Program-made: the position numbers and the translations under genes
Notes under the pieces: generated by a model
The model's database searches: none
The model's input: only the letters and a program-made list of their open reading frames with translations
Told to the model about the DNA's origin: nothing
Assembly: GCA_031374125.1 (NCBI GenBank)
Contig: JANMFM010000027.1
Location: forward strand, 1-9,868
Source of the DNA: JAEYZS01 sp031374125
GTDB lineage: Bacteria; Bdellovibrionota; Bdellovibrionia; Bdellovibrionales; JAEYZS01
Direction of reading: 5' to 3'
Length of the DNA stretch: 9,868 bases
In this document: piece after piece, positions 4,421-9,868 of the stretch
How positions within the stretch are numbered: the stretch's first letter is position 1
Layout of the letters: each line of letters starts with the position of its first letter

Positions 4421-6571
4421 CTATTCGTCTTTTACGTCGGACGGGTTTGGAAGTTGAAAATTCTCTCCCGAGCCAGAAGATTCATATCCTGGTTGACGTT
4501 GCCTAGGTTGATATCCATAACCACCTTGATTTTGCGCAGGACGATACTGAGACCTAATGTCCACCGGAGCCGGTCCAATCGGTGCAGAGTATGGAGACTG
4601 TTGTAACATTGGGTACATTCCCCAATTTGAAACCGGAAAATGTGTCTGTGCCAGAGAGCCAACACTACAGCTTTGCGGAATATAATTATTGTAGGGACCT
4701 GTTGCATTAGCTTCGTACAATCTTCTTCTCGAAATTTCCATTTCAGTCATTAAGAAATCCCAATCTGGAAGTTTACAAATGATTTCATCCACTGGCATTT
4801 TGAAGATTTCAATAGCTCCTCTTGGAAGGGGAATGTCTCTACGAACTCTTCGAAAAGCAAATCCCTCCGCAGGAAAAATTGCAATCTGATCTCTGATATC
4901 AAGTCTTGCATCTCCTGGAATAAACACAATGGGATCAAAAGAGGTCGCGATTTTTAATCCTGCCGTTGTTGACACAAGTAAACTCTGAGACTTGATAATA
5001 AAATTGGCAACTATACATGGCTCGACTGCTTTTATATCCGCAAGAGGAAAACATCCTACTCCTTGAGGCGCACTAAATTGTAAAAGTTGAGTTGGGATAG
5101 AATATGGATTCTGACCACCCACTCCACCTTGGGGCGAAGGACCGCTTCTCGGTGGCCTTTCATAGTACTCTTCATCTTCTTCCGTTGTCGGACCATTTGA
5201 TTGATTGAATCTCGCATGATTCAATTCGGGTGGCGCATAACCTGGTACAAAAGGTCCTCCTGGCACCGAAGGTCTTTGAGGAGCTGGGTATTTCAGAACC
5301 TCATCTGCGGTTGCCCCACCGGAAGCTAATTCTAAAATTGCTTCACGATCTAAATCTGGGTTTATTTTTTTCATAAGACCAATGCCCGCCGCAACAACTG
5401 CCGCTGCATTTGAAGAGCCTTTGTATTTCTTTCCGTCGTCACCTTTCACAAGAGATGGCGCAATCAATTCAGGTTTATTTAAAGATTTAGACACTGAGCT
5501 TTTAGAAGATTTCTCACCTACAGTGATCACATTCGGATTGTCGGCAGGATTGAGTAAGCTTTCTTCCTTATCCCTTACCGGAAATTTTACGTAATCTCCC
5601 TCGGCCGTGATTCTTAATCTATCGGTTGAGGCAAAGTTATCGCTCTTTGATCTTACTTTGACATAAGAAGTGCCTTCAGGAATTTGAGTTTCGATGATTT
5701 CACGAGGATAAAGTGTAAATCCAGATTGACCTTGATTAGAATTGCCCGATTCGACTTGAGTCAATTCTGAGGCAACTGATTTTTCAAAATTCTCATCAAA
5801 CATATAAAGATCTAAGTCTTTCGTAGAACCTTCTTGTGGTTTATTTTTAAAATCATCCCACGCAAGGACAAGTCTTAAATTGCATTTTCTATTTTGCTTT
5901 TTGCCTTTAGTACTTTCTGGAAACTCACATTTTACGGGAAGAGCATTTTTTTCTAAGTTTATATCCACCCAACTGCTGTCCGAGATTACAATGTCCGAAT
6001 TGAAAGTTGTTAATCCAAAATTTCCGGCAGCATTGACCCAAACAATTCCTGCATTGGTGGCGCGATTCACAAGAGTGTTAAAAAAACCTCTTCCATCGTA
6101 ATTACTTCCATACTCAATGACTATGGAATGAAGAATGATTTCCACGCCATTCTTAATGGCATCTTCAATTGCCCATTGAAAATTACTATAACCATCGGAC
6201 TTATAGAGATAAATCTTTGGAGCCAAACTCCATTTGTTATAATTGTCTGTCATGTATTGAGTAATAATTTGAGCCATAACTAGGCCGTGAGTGTTTTTAT
6301 CGTTAGAAGATCTTACGTTCGTATCGCCTGGCCTAACTTTTAAGAACGTGTTCTCCGAAATTGAATATCCTTTTTCCTCTTGGTATCCATCAAATCCATA
6401 ATCAAAGATTGCAATTTTTACGACTTCTCTATTCTTGTCTCTCTTGAGATCTGTATAAAATCTATCGAAGCCTAATGTTCGAATATTTTCTTCAATATTA
6501 TCAACCTCCGTTGCAAATCCGTTTTGAGTTGATAAAATACTCACTAACACTAAACTTAAAATCGTACTCAT
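4421..6571 (-). CDS. Exported subtilisin-like (S8) serine protease with inserted beta domain
   Basis: A 716-residue protein. The start is ATG 6569-6571, because GGAG lies five bases upstream; the GTG two codons earlier is too close to it. Residues 1-20 are a signal peptide ending at GFA. The catalytic triad is Asp57 (IAIFDYGFDG), His95 (NTHGLVMA) and Ser387 (KGSSNAAAVVAAG), with oxyanion Asn184 (VNAAGNFG). The motifs are divergent but all key residues are kept. Asn184 and Ser387 are about 200 residues apart, against 66 in subtilisin. The extra stretch (about 196-333, with LVLAWDD and KDLDLYMF) looks like the beta-barrel found C-terminally in KP-43-type proteases. No I9 propeptide fits before Asp57. 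A Pro/Gly/Glu-rich linker (about 428-496), an unassigned domain (about 500-645) and a Pro/Gln/Tyr/Gly-rich tail (about 650-716) follow. It acts outside the cytoplasm. The Tyr-rich protein gene lies 49 bases upstream, possibly in the same operon. Confidence 0.9.
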   Translation of the reverse strand: MSTILSLVLVSILSTQNGFATEVDNIEENIRTLGFDRFYTDLKRDKNREVVKIAIFDYGFDGYQEEKGYSISENTFLKVRPGDTNVRSSNDKNTHGLVMAQIITQYMTDNYNKWSLAPKIYLYKSDGYSNFQWAIEDAIKNGVEIILHSIVIEYGSNYDGRGFFNTLVNRATNAGIVWVNAAGNFGLTTFNSDIVISDSSWVDINLEKNALPVKCEFPESTKGKKQNRKCNLRLVLAWDDFKNKPQEGSTKDLDLYMFDENFEKSVASELTQVESGNSNQGQSGFTLYPREIIETQIPEGTSYVKVRSKSDNFASTDRLRITAEGDYVKFPVRDKEESLLNPADNPNVITVGEKSSKSSVSKSLNKPELIAPSLVKGDDGKKYKGSSNAAAVVAAGIGLMKKINPDLDREAILELASGGATADEVLKYPAPQRPSVPGGPFVPGYAPPELNHARFNQSNGPTTEEDEEYYERPPRSGPSPQGGVGGQNPYSIPTQLLQFSAPQGVGCFPLADIKAVEPCIVANFIIKSQSLLVSTTAGLKIATSFDPIVFIPGDARLDIRDQIAIFPAEGFAFRRVRRDIPLPRGAIEIFKMPVDEIICKLPDWDFLMTEMEISRRRLYEANATGPYNNYIPQSCSVGSLAQTHFPVSNWGMYPMLQQSPYSAPIGPAPVDIRSQYRPAQNQGGYGYQPRQRQPGYESSGSGENFQLPNPSDVKDE

Positions 6572-6620
6572 ATACACTCCATGAACTTTTTTAGACTAAT
6601 TAATTTTAAATAAATTTTAT

Positions 6621-7058
6621 TTAATAAAATCTATACCAATAGTAGTTACATCCACTCCAACCGTAATTGTAGTAAGGATAGTAGGTATAGCTATAGTAAT
6701 AGACGGGATAATAAGGGTAATAGTAGCCATGATAATTTCCATAGTAAATGTACCAACTCTGACGAGGCAGGTCTCTATCAAGCTCATCCGTGTTTGAAAT
6801 AATACTTTCTACATTGATCACATCTGAGAGACTTGAAACTTTTTCGAATTCTAATTCATTCAATTTTTCGGCATTGGTTTTATCGACTCCCTGAAGGATG
6901 GTATTTGATCTATGAACATATAGAGTTCCATCTTGATCTTTTTTGATGAGAATGGTTTTAGGTAAATCTTTTTTCGCGACATCGGCCGCAATGGCGCTGG
7001 TGGAAAGAAAAAACGCTGTTAAAAATGTTGTTGATACTTTGATTGCAAATGCTTTCAT
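6621..7058 (-). CDS. Exported tyrosine-rich protein of unknown function
   Basis: A 145-residue protein. The ATG at 7056-7058 has a very strong GGAGGAGG (7063-7070) just upstream and opens a textbook signal peptide (MKAFAIKV, hydrophobic core, cleavage after AIA at about residue 24). The frame extends 20 codons further, but that would bury the signal peptide. Mature residues 25-100 are charged and unfamiliar. Residues 101-145 contain 22 tyrosines in 45 positions, in runs such as YYYPYYPVYYYSYTYYPYY, with Gly, Pro, Trp and one Cys (137). Such sequences form adhesive, stacking or dityrosine cross-linked material in other organisms. That role is inferred only from composition. A 7-bp AT-only hairpin (6614-6630) has the stop codon in its loop. 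The gene lies between two exported peptidases on the same strand and is likely part of the same surface programme. Confidence 0.85.
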   Translation of the reverse strand: MKAFAIKVSTTFLTAFFLSTSAIAADVAKKDLPKTILIKKDQDGTLYVHRSNTILQGVDKTNAEKLNELEFEKVSSLSDVINVESIISNTDELDRDLPRQSWYIYYGNYHGYYYPYYPVYYYSYTYYPYYNYGWSGCNYYWYRFY

Positions 7059-7068
7059 ACGTCCTCCT

Positions 7069-7083
7069 CCGAGCAATGCTCGG
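7069..7083 (-). promoter_or_regulatory. Hairpin overlapping the ribosome-binding site of the Tyr-rich protein gene
   Basis: CCGAGC and GCTCGG form a perfect 6-bp GC-rich stem around a 3-base loop. In the mRNA the 3' arm ends in the first two G of the GGAGGAGG ribosome-binding sequence. The hairpin may hold or shape this site, or simply stabilise the 5' end. Confidence 0.5.
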
Positions 7084-7088
7084 CTTTC

Positions 7089-7107
7089 ATGTAAGACGTA
7101 ATTACAT
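7089..7107. promoter_or_regulatory. 19-bp inverted repeat upstream of the Tyr-rich protein gene
   Basis: ATGTAA and TTACAT are perfect 6-bp arms around a 7-base spacer. On the minus strand TTGACC (7113-7118) stands 18 bases before TTACAT (7089-7094), a possible promoter of modest quality. The repeat would overlap its -10 box and spacer. It is a candidate operator for an unidentified regulator. Confidence 0.35.
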
Positions 7108-7116
7108 CCATGGGTC

Positions 7117-7137
7117 AAAAATCACAATGGCGCATTG
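7117..7137 (-). terminator. Weak terminator after the S28 peptidase gene
   Basis: On the minus strand CAATG and CATTG pair around a 3-base loop, followed after a short gap by five T. It lies 44 bases past the S28 stop. The stem is short, so partial read-through into the Tyr-rich gene is likely. Confidence 0.35.
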
Positions 7138-7181
7138 AAGCACCACTGAGTTATGAATAGATCTAAACAAAAACTATGGAA

Positions 7182-8621
7182 TTAATTCTCGAAAGATGAG
7201 TTTGTTAGCCACTTCTTAGAGAGCTCAACAAACATTTGTCTACCTTTCTTAACATCTGGCAAAGAGCTGTTACCGAGATCATTGCAATGAGCCGCACCTT
7301 CCATCGTGAAGGTCACGGTGGCTATGTTGGAATCATTTTTATTTTCGGGAGCGATAGAGAGATTCAACCAAGGATCCGTAGAACCATTTGTATAGAAAAT
7401 ATTCGAAGCTCTACCTGCATCCAAAAGTGGAGCGTAGTAAGTTTCATTTACATATTTTTCATTTCCAGAAGTGTCTAAACCATAAAGGCGAATACAAATA
7501 TTTCTATGGTAATCGGCATTGATAAGAGATGATCTTACCGATATTTTTTCATCATGGTAAGCATTCTGCCAGTAACCGTACTCTGTGCACGATTGGTAGA
7601 ACCACTGCCTCATATTATCAGAAGAATCAACATTAGGATCTAGAGCGCCAGCTGCGGACATGTCCAAAGCTGTCATTCCCCAACTGTCAAAGATCTCGAT
7701 TGTGAATTTTGCATAGCCTTGAAGAGGATTTTCAGAATCTAAAAGTTCACAGAAGCGATCTTTATATCCGTATTGAACAGCAAGAGCTCCCATATCTGCG
7801 ATCAGATACATAAAATCCACATTATCCGTGAGGGCTTCACCGCGGAATTTCTTTTTAACTTCCAAAAGCTTTTCTGGGCTATCGAAAAGAGCTTCGACTT
7901 CTTTTACAACTTGTTTCATCTTAGCGCCACACTGCTCTCCAACAACTTTGGAAACGTGAAGATCGTATTCCTCAAAGTTTTCTTTTGCCATCACTGGACC
8001 CGAAGAAGACAACGCTCCTACGACTAGATCTGGATTCTTTAAACGATAATAGGCCGCTAGAGATCCTGCATAAGATCCACCGAGCACAACCCACTTACCT
8101 TTAAAGTTTTTTTCTTTTTGAAGATAAATTTGAATCGCTTTTAAATCTTCTAATGCTTGTGCTGTTGAAAGATACTTTAAATTCTCGGCGGTGAGATTTG
8201 TTGTAGGCATCGACTTGCCGTAATATCTATGCTCAACGTAGACAACGCTAGCTTCCAACTCTTTTGCATGGGAAAGAATAGATTTATTAGGATTGCACTC
8301 AGCTTCTCCGCATATATACAGAAGAACCGGCGATGCTGTAACGTCTTTTGCCAACTCCGTATTGATAAAATATCTTTGCTTGAAAGTTCTCGTATCATTG
8401 GCATCGCTGTGATCAAGTTTTTGATCGAAGGTGTAGGATTTAAGTTCAGTTGTTTCTAAACCTCTTAGAGTAATACCGGTTTTCTTTTTAAGAAGAGCCT
8501 GCTCTCTCTTCGCTAGGACTTTTTGTCTATGAAGTTCGAACAATCTGATATCAGCAAAGGCTGTGTTTGAAATGAATAATGCAACAAATAGAACACTGAC
8601 TAAATTAAATAGAGTTTTCAT
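7182..8621 (-). CDS. Exported S28 family serine peptidase (prolyl carboxypeptidase / DPP7-like)
   Basis: A 479-residue protein with a clear signal peptide (residues 1-23, ending TAFA). The alpha/beta-hydrolase core shows the S28 signatures: CGEAEC (104-109), VEHRYYGKSMP (129-139), the nucleophile elbow GGSYAGSLAAYYR with Ser183, NGSTDPW with Asp416 and GAAHCNDL with His445. The whole triad is present and the length is normal for the family. S28 enzymes remove residues next to proline from peptide ends, either as carboxypeptidases or as dipeptidyl peptidases; sequence alone does not decide which. They are best known from lysosomes and fungi and are patchy in bacteria. GGGAGGGG (8625-8632) precedes ATG 8619-8621. 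TATAGT (8649-8654, minus strand) is a plausible -10 box without a good -35. It heads a run of three minus-strand genes for exported proteins and could finish off peptides made by the S8 protease. Confidence 0.93.
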   Translation of the reverse strand: MKTLFNLVSVLFVALFISNTAFADIRLFELHRQKVLAKREQALLKKKTGITLRGLETTELKSYTFDQKLDHSDANDTRTFKQRYFINTELAKDVTASPVLLYICGEAECNPNKSILSHAKELEASVVYVEHRYYGKSMPTTNLTAENLKYLSTAQALEDLKAIQIYLQKEKNFKGKWVVLGGSYAGSLAAYYRLKNPDLVVGALSSSGPVMAKENFEEYDLHVSKVVGEQCGAKMKQVVKEVEALFDSPEKLLEVKKKFRGEALTDNVDFMYLIADMGALAVQYGYKDRFCELLDSENPLQGYAKFTIEIFDSWGMTALDMSAAGALDPNVDSSDNMRQWFYQSCTEYGYWQNAYHDEKISVRSSLINADYHRNICIRLYGLDTSGNEKYVNETYYAPLLDAGRASNIFYTNGSTDPWLNLSIAPENKNDSNIATVTFTMEGAAHCNDLGNSSLPDVKKGRQMFVELSKKWLTNSSFEN

Positions 8622-8697
8622 GAACCCCTCCCACCGGTTCTCAGAAGTACTATAAGAGAACTTGTCTTGCCATAAAAATCATAATAAATCTCACCTC

Positions 8698-9072
8698 ATG
8701 AACGTCGATAAGGACAAGCCCAGCACTTGGATCAAATATAAGAGTGGCTTATGTAGTACCTGCATAGGTACGTGCTGCACCATGCCTGTGGAAGTTACAG
8801 CTAATGACTTTGTAAGGTTGGGTTTAGCAGATATTGATGAGGTCGAAAGCAGCCCAAAAAAACTTGCCAACAGACTCATTAAAGAAGGAATCGTGAGCCA
8901 GTACCGCGAAAAGACCGGCCTCTTCACAATCACACAAAAATCAAACAGCGATTGTTATTTCTTAGATTCAAACAGACTTTGCACCGTCTACGAAAAACGC
9001 CCCGACACTTGCCGAAACTTCCCAACAGCAGTCGGCAGAAAAATCTCCTTTTGCCCGTACATTGGAAAATAA
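8698..9072 (+). CDS. CxxCxxxCC cysteine-cluster protein (YkgJ family)
   Basis: A 124-residue cytosolic protein with eight cysteines in the family order: C19-x2-C22-x3-C26-C27, then C86 (DCYFLDSNRLC), C95, C105 (RPDTCRNFP) and C119 (FCPY). The TVYEKRPDTCRNFP segment is diagnostic. Members are thought to bind zinc or an iron-sulfur cluster; their reaction is not firmly known. I take ATG 8698 as the start because the conserved region begins shortly after it. A TTG 36 bases upstream would add a poorly conserved extension. No Shine-Dalgarno sequence precedes the ATG. A weak promoter, TTGTCT (8662-8667) and TAAATC (8685-8690) with 17-base spacing, would give a leaderless mRNA. The gene is divergent from the S28 peptidase, with only 76 bases between the two starts. 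Confidence 0.88.
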   Translation: MNVDKDKPSTWIKYKSGLCSTCIGTCCTMPVEVTANDFVRLGLADIDEVESSPKKLANRLIKEGIVSQYREKTGLFTITQKSNSDCYFLDSNRLCTVYEKRPDTCRNFPTAVGRKISFCPYIGK

Positions 9073-9074
9073 AG

Positions 9075-9100
9075 AGACCGGTTTTTCAACCAGTCTTCTT
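9075..9100. terminator. Bidirectional terminator between convergent genes
   Basis: AGAC, one C/A mismatch and GGTT pair with AACC and GTCT around a TTTC loop, followed by TCTT on the plus strand. It starts two bases after the cysteine-cluster gene ends. On the minus strand the stem is followed by CTTTATTTT, so it can also stop transcripts from the SdpI-like gene. Confidence 0.6.
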
Positions 9101-9128
9101 CGATACAATAACTGTTTAAGAATCAGTG

Positions 9129-9455
9129 TTATTTGATGGTTTTCAAAAGTCTGTATGGAATTAGTACTGGGAGCAAGGTTCCTAAAATAACTAGAATAAT
9201 CATGACATAGAAAAAAGACATTTTATCCAAACTGAATAAAGGCAACATCAAGGCCGCGATCAGTATTACTATGCCGCAAATTACAAACCACTTTCCCGAC
9301 GATTTATTTACAGGATACCAATATTTATCGTCAGAAAGTGTTTTTTCAATTCTGAAACCATATAGCCCGTTTCTTTTTACTTTTTGAAAAAAGAGAGGAA
9401 GTCCCAAAACAACGTATAAAATCCCAATCATTAAAAATGTAAATGAATTTTCCAT
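9129..9455 (-). CDS. SdpI/YhfL-like membrane protein
   Basis: A 108-residue integral membrane protein with three hydrophobic segments at about 6-23, 56-75 and 79-99. Between the first and second lies the SdpI-domain signature: Asn29, YGFR (32-35), Thr39, Trp46, then VNKSSGKW (49-56). In Bacillus, SdpI gives immunity to the SdpC toxin and sequesters a repressor; most relatives have no known function, and no toxin gene is visible here. The protein has only one copy of the motif with three membrane spans, shorter than Bacillus SdpI. Start at ATG 9453-9455; the upstream TTAGGTAGAA is only a weak ribosome-binding sequence. Its 3' end faces the cysteine-cluster gene and its stop codon lies inside a second imperfect hairpin (9107-9133). 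Confidence 0.85.
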   Translation of the reverse strand: MENSFTFLMIGILYVVLGLPLFFQKVKRNGLYGFRIEKTLSDDKYWYPVNKSSGKWFVICGIVILIAALMLPLFSLDKMSFFYVMIILVILGTLLPVLIPYRLLKTIK

Positions 9456-9538
9456 GTATCAATTCTACCTAAGACTTTAATTAATAATCAACAAATCCAA
9501 TGATTTTACGCAAATAAATAGCTTGAAAATTATTGGCT

Positions 9539-9868
9539 TCACAGCGAAGTTCCAAATACTCGATCAGTAACAAGTTTATGATGTTGAAAGCATAGAAGTC
9601 TCAAGTTTTGAACCGTGGTTTCACCATTAAATGCTATCGGCTTTATGTGATCATATTGAAGTAAATTCTTTGAGCTGCATCTTCTTTTGGTTTTCTGATC
9701 GGTGAAGGTGCAGCAGCCTTTATCTCTCATATATACTTCTTGCTTGATAGTTCCTGAGATATATCGGTTGATGGGCTTACATGTTTTTCGATTCACAGAA
9801 TTCGAAGTTTCTTTGGATAAAGTTCCAAGAACATTTTTATTTATCTTTTGAGCTTTTACTTCTTTTTT
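9539..9868 (-). CDS. HNH endonuclease domain, C-terminal part of a larger protein (runs off right edge)
   Basis: The frame is open from the stop at 9539 to the window edge, 109 codons. A GTG at 9794-9796 could serve as a start, but there is no ribosome-binding site before it and the frame continues upstream without a stop, so this is most likely the end of a longer protein. The HNH (beta-beta-alpha-metal) fold is clear: VYMRDKGCC, then RRCSSKNLLQYDHIKPIAF with the catalytic His of DHI, then TVQNLRLLCFQHHKL with the conserved Asn and metal-binding His residues. HNH domains of this type are attached to varied N-terminal domains, often DUF222-like, and are common and multicopy in predatory and delta-type proteobacteria. 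They nick or cut DNA. The N-terminal partner domain and target are unseen. Confidence 0.85.
   Translation of the reverse strand, partial: KKEVKAQKINKNVLGTLSKETSNSVNRKTCKPINRYISGTIKQEVYMRDKGCCTFTDQKTKRRCSSKNLLQYDHIKPIAFNGETTVQNLRLLCFQHHKLVTDRVFGTSL

Noticed and set aside
4432..4938. Alternative minus-strand frames within the 3' part of the S8 gene
   Set aside because: They lie within a continuous 716-codon frame, and their translations show no recognisable domain.
6603..6622. AT-only palindrome TTAAATAAA/TTTATTTAA as an operator
   Set aside because: Composition alone makes such palindromes likely in a stretch made only of A and T.
7059..7118. Longer Tyr-rich protein starting 20 codons upstream
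   Set aside because: It would place a signal peptide internally, and it translates through the ribosome-binding sequence that clearly serves the inner ATG.
7773..8459. Open frames on both strands inside the S28 gene
   Set aside because: They are out-of-frame shadows of a gene whose full triad and signal peptide are intact.

Overview
The window is about 9.9 kb of compact, AT-leaning bacterial DNA (roughly 35-45% G+C in the stretches counted by hand) with Shine-Dalgarno-type start sites. Lineage signals are a SpoVG-family regulator, an HNH domain of the type seen in predatory and deltaproteobacterium-like genomes, several Sec-exported hydrolases, and a Tyr-rich exported protein. These fit best with a low-GC member of the Bdellovibrionota. 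That placement is an inference from protein style, not a proven assignment.

Left part (1-880): a complete tRNA-Gln(UUG) gene on the minus strand. On the 3' side of that tRNA come a tandem 11-bp direct repeat, the C-terminal third of a tyrosine recombinase that has lost its N-terminal part, and the start of a gene that runs off the left edge. This is the classic layout of the tRNA-proximal end of an integrated element, now with a broken integrase. The DNA is slightly richer in G+C here than further right.

Region 950-2350: a MarR-family regulator on the minus strand has a near-perfect sigma70-type promoter so close to its ATG that its mRNA should be leaderless or nearly so. It is divergent from a small exported protein on the plus strand. 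The 160-bp gap between them is studded with TGACA/TGTCA half-sites, including a 19-bp inverted repeat. A bidirectional terminator separates this pair from a convergent spoVG gene.

Region 2489-4308: a two-gene operon of a cardiolipin synthase-type phospholipase D enzyme followed, 14 bp later, by an endonuclease/exonuclease/phosphatase-family enzyme. The pairing resembles ClsB with YbhP in enterobacteria and points to membrane phospholipid work.

Region 4421-8621: three consecutive minus-strand genes for exported proteins. They are an S28 serine carboxypeptidase/aminopeptidase, a small protein whose last 45 residues are about half tyrosine, and a subtilisin-like (S8) protease with a beta-rich domain inserted inside its catalytic domain and long Pro/Gly/Gln/Tyr-rich segments. 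Together they look like an extracellular or periplasmic protein-degradation and surface locus.

Right part (8698-9868): a CxxCxxxCC (YkgJ-like) cysteine-cluster protein on the plus strand, a convergent SdpI-like membrane protein, and the C-terminal HNH nuclease domain of a larger protein that continues past the right edge. No rRNA, CRISPR array or intact insertion sequence is visible. No stretch over 300 bases lacks a gene or gene remnant.
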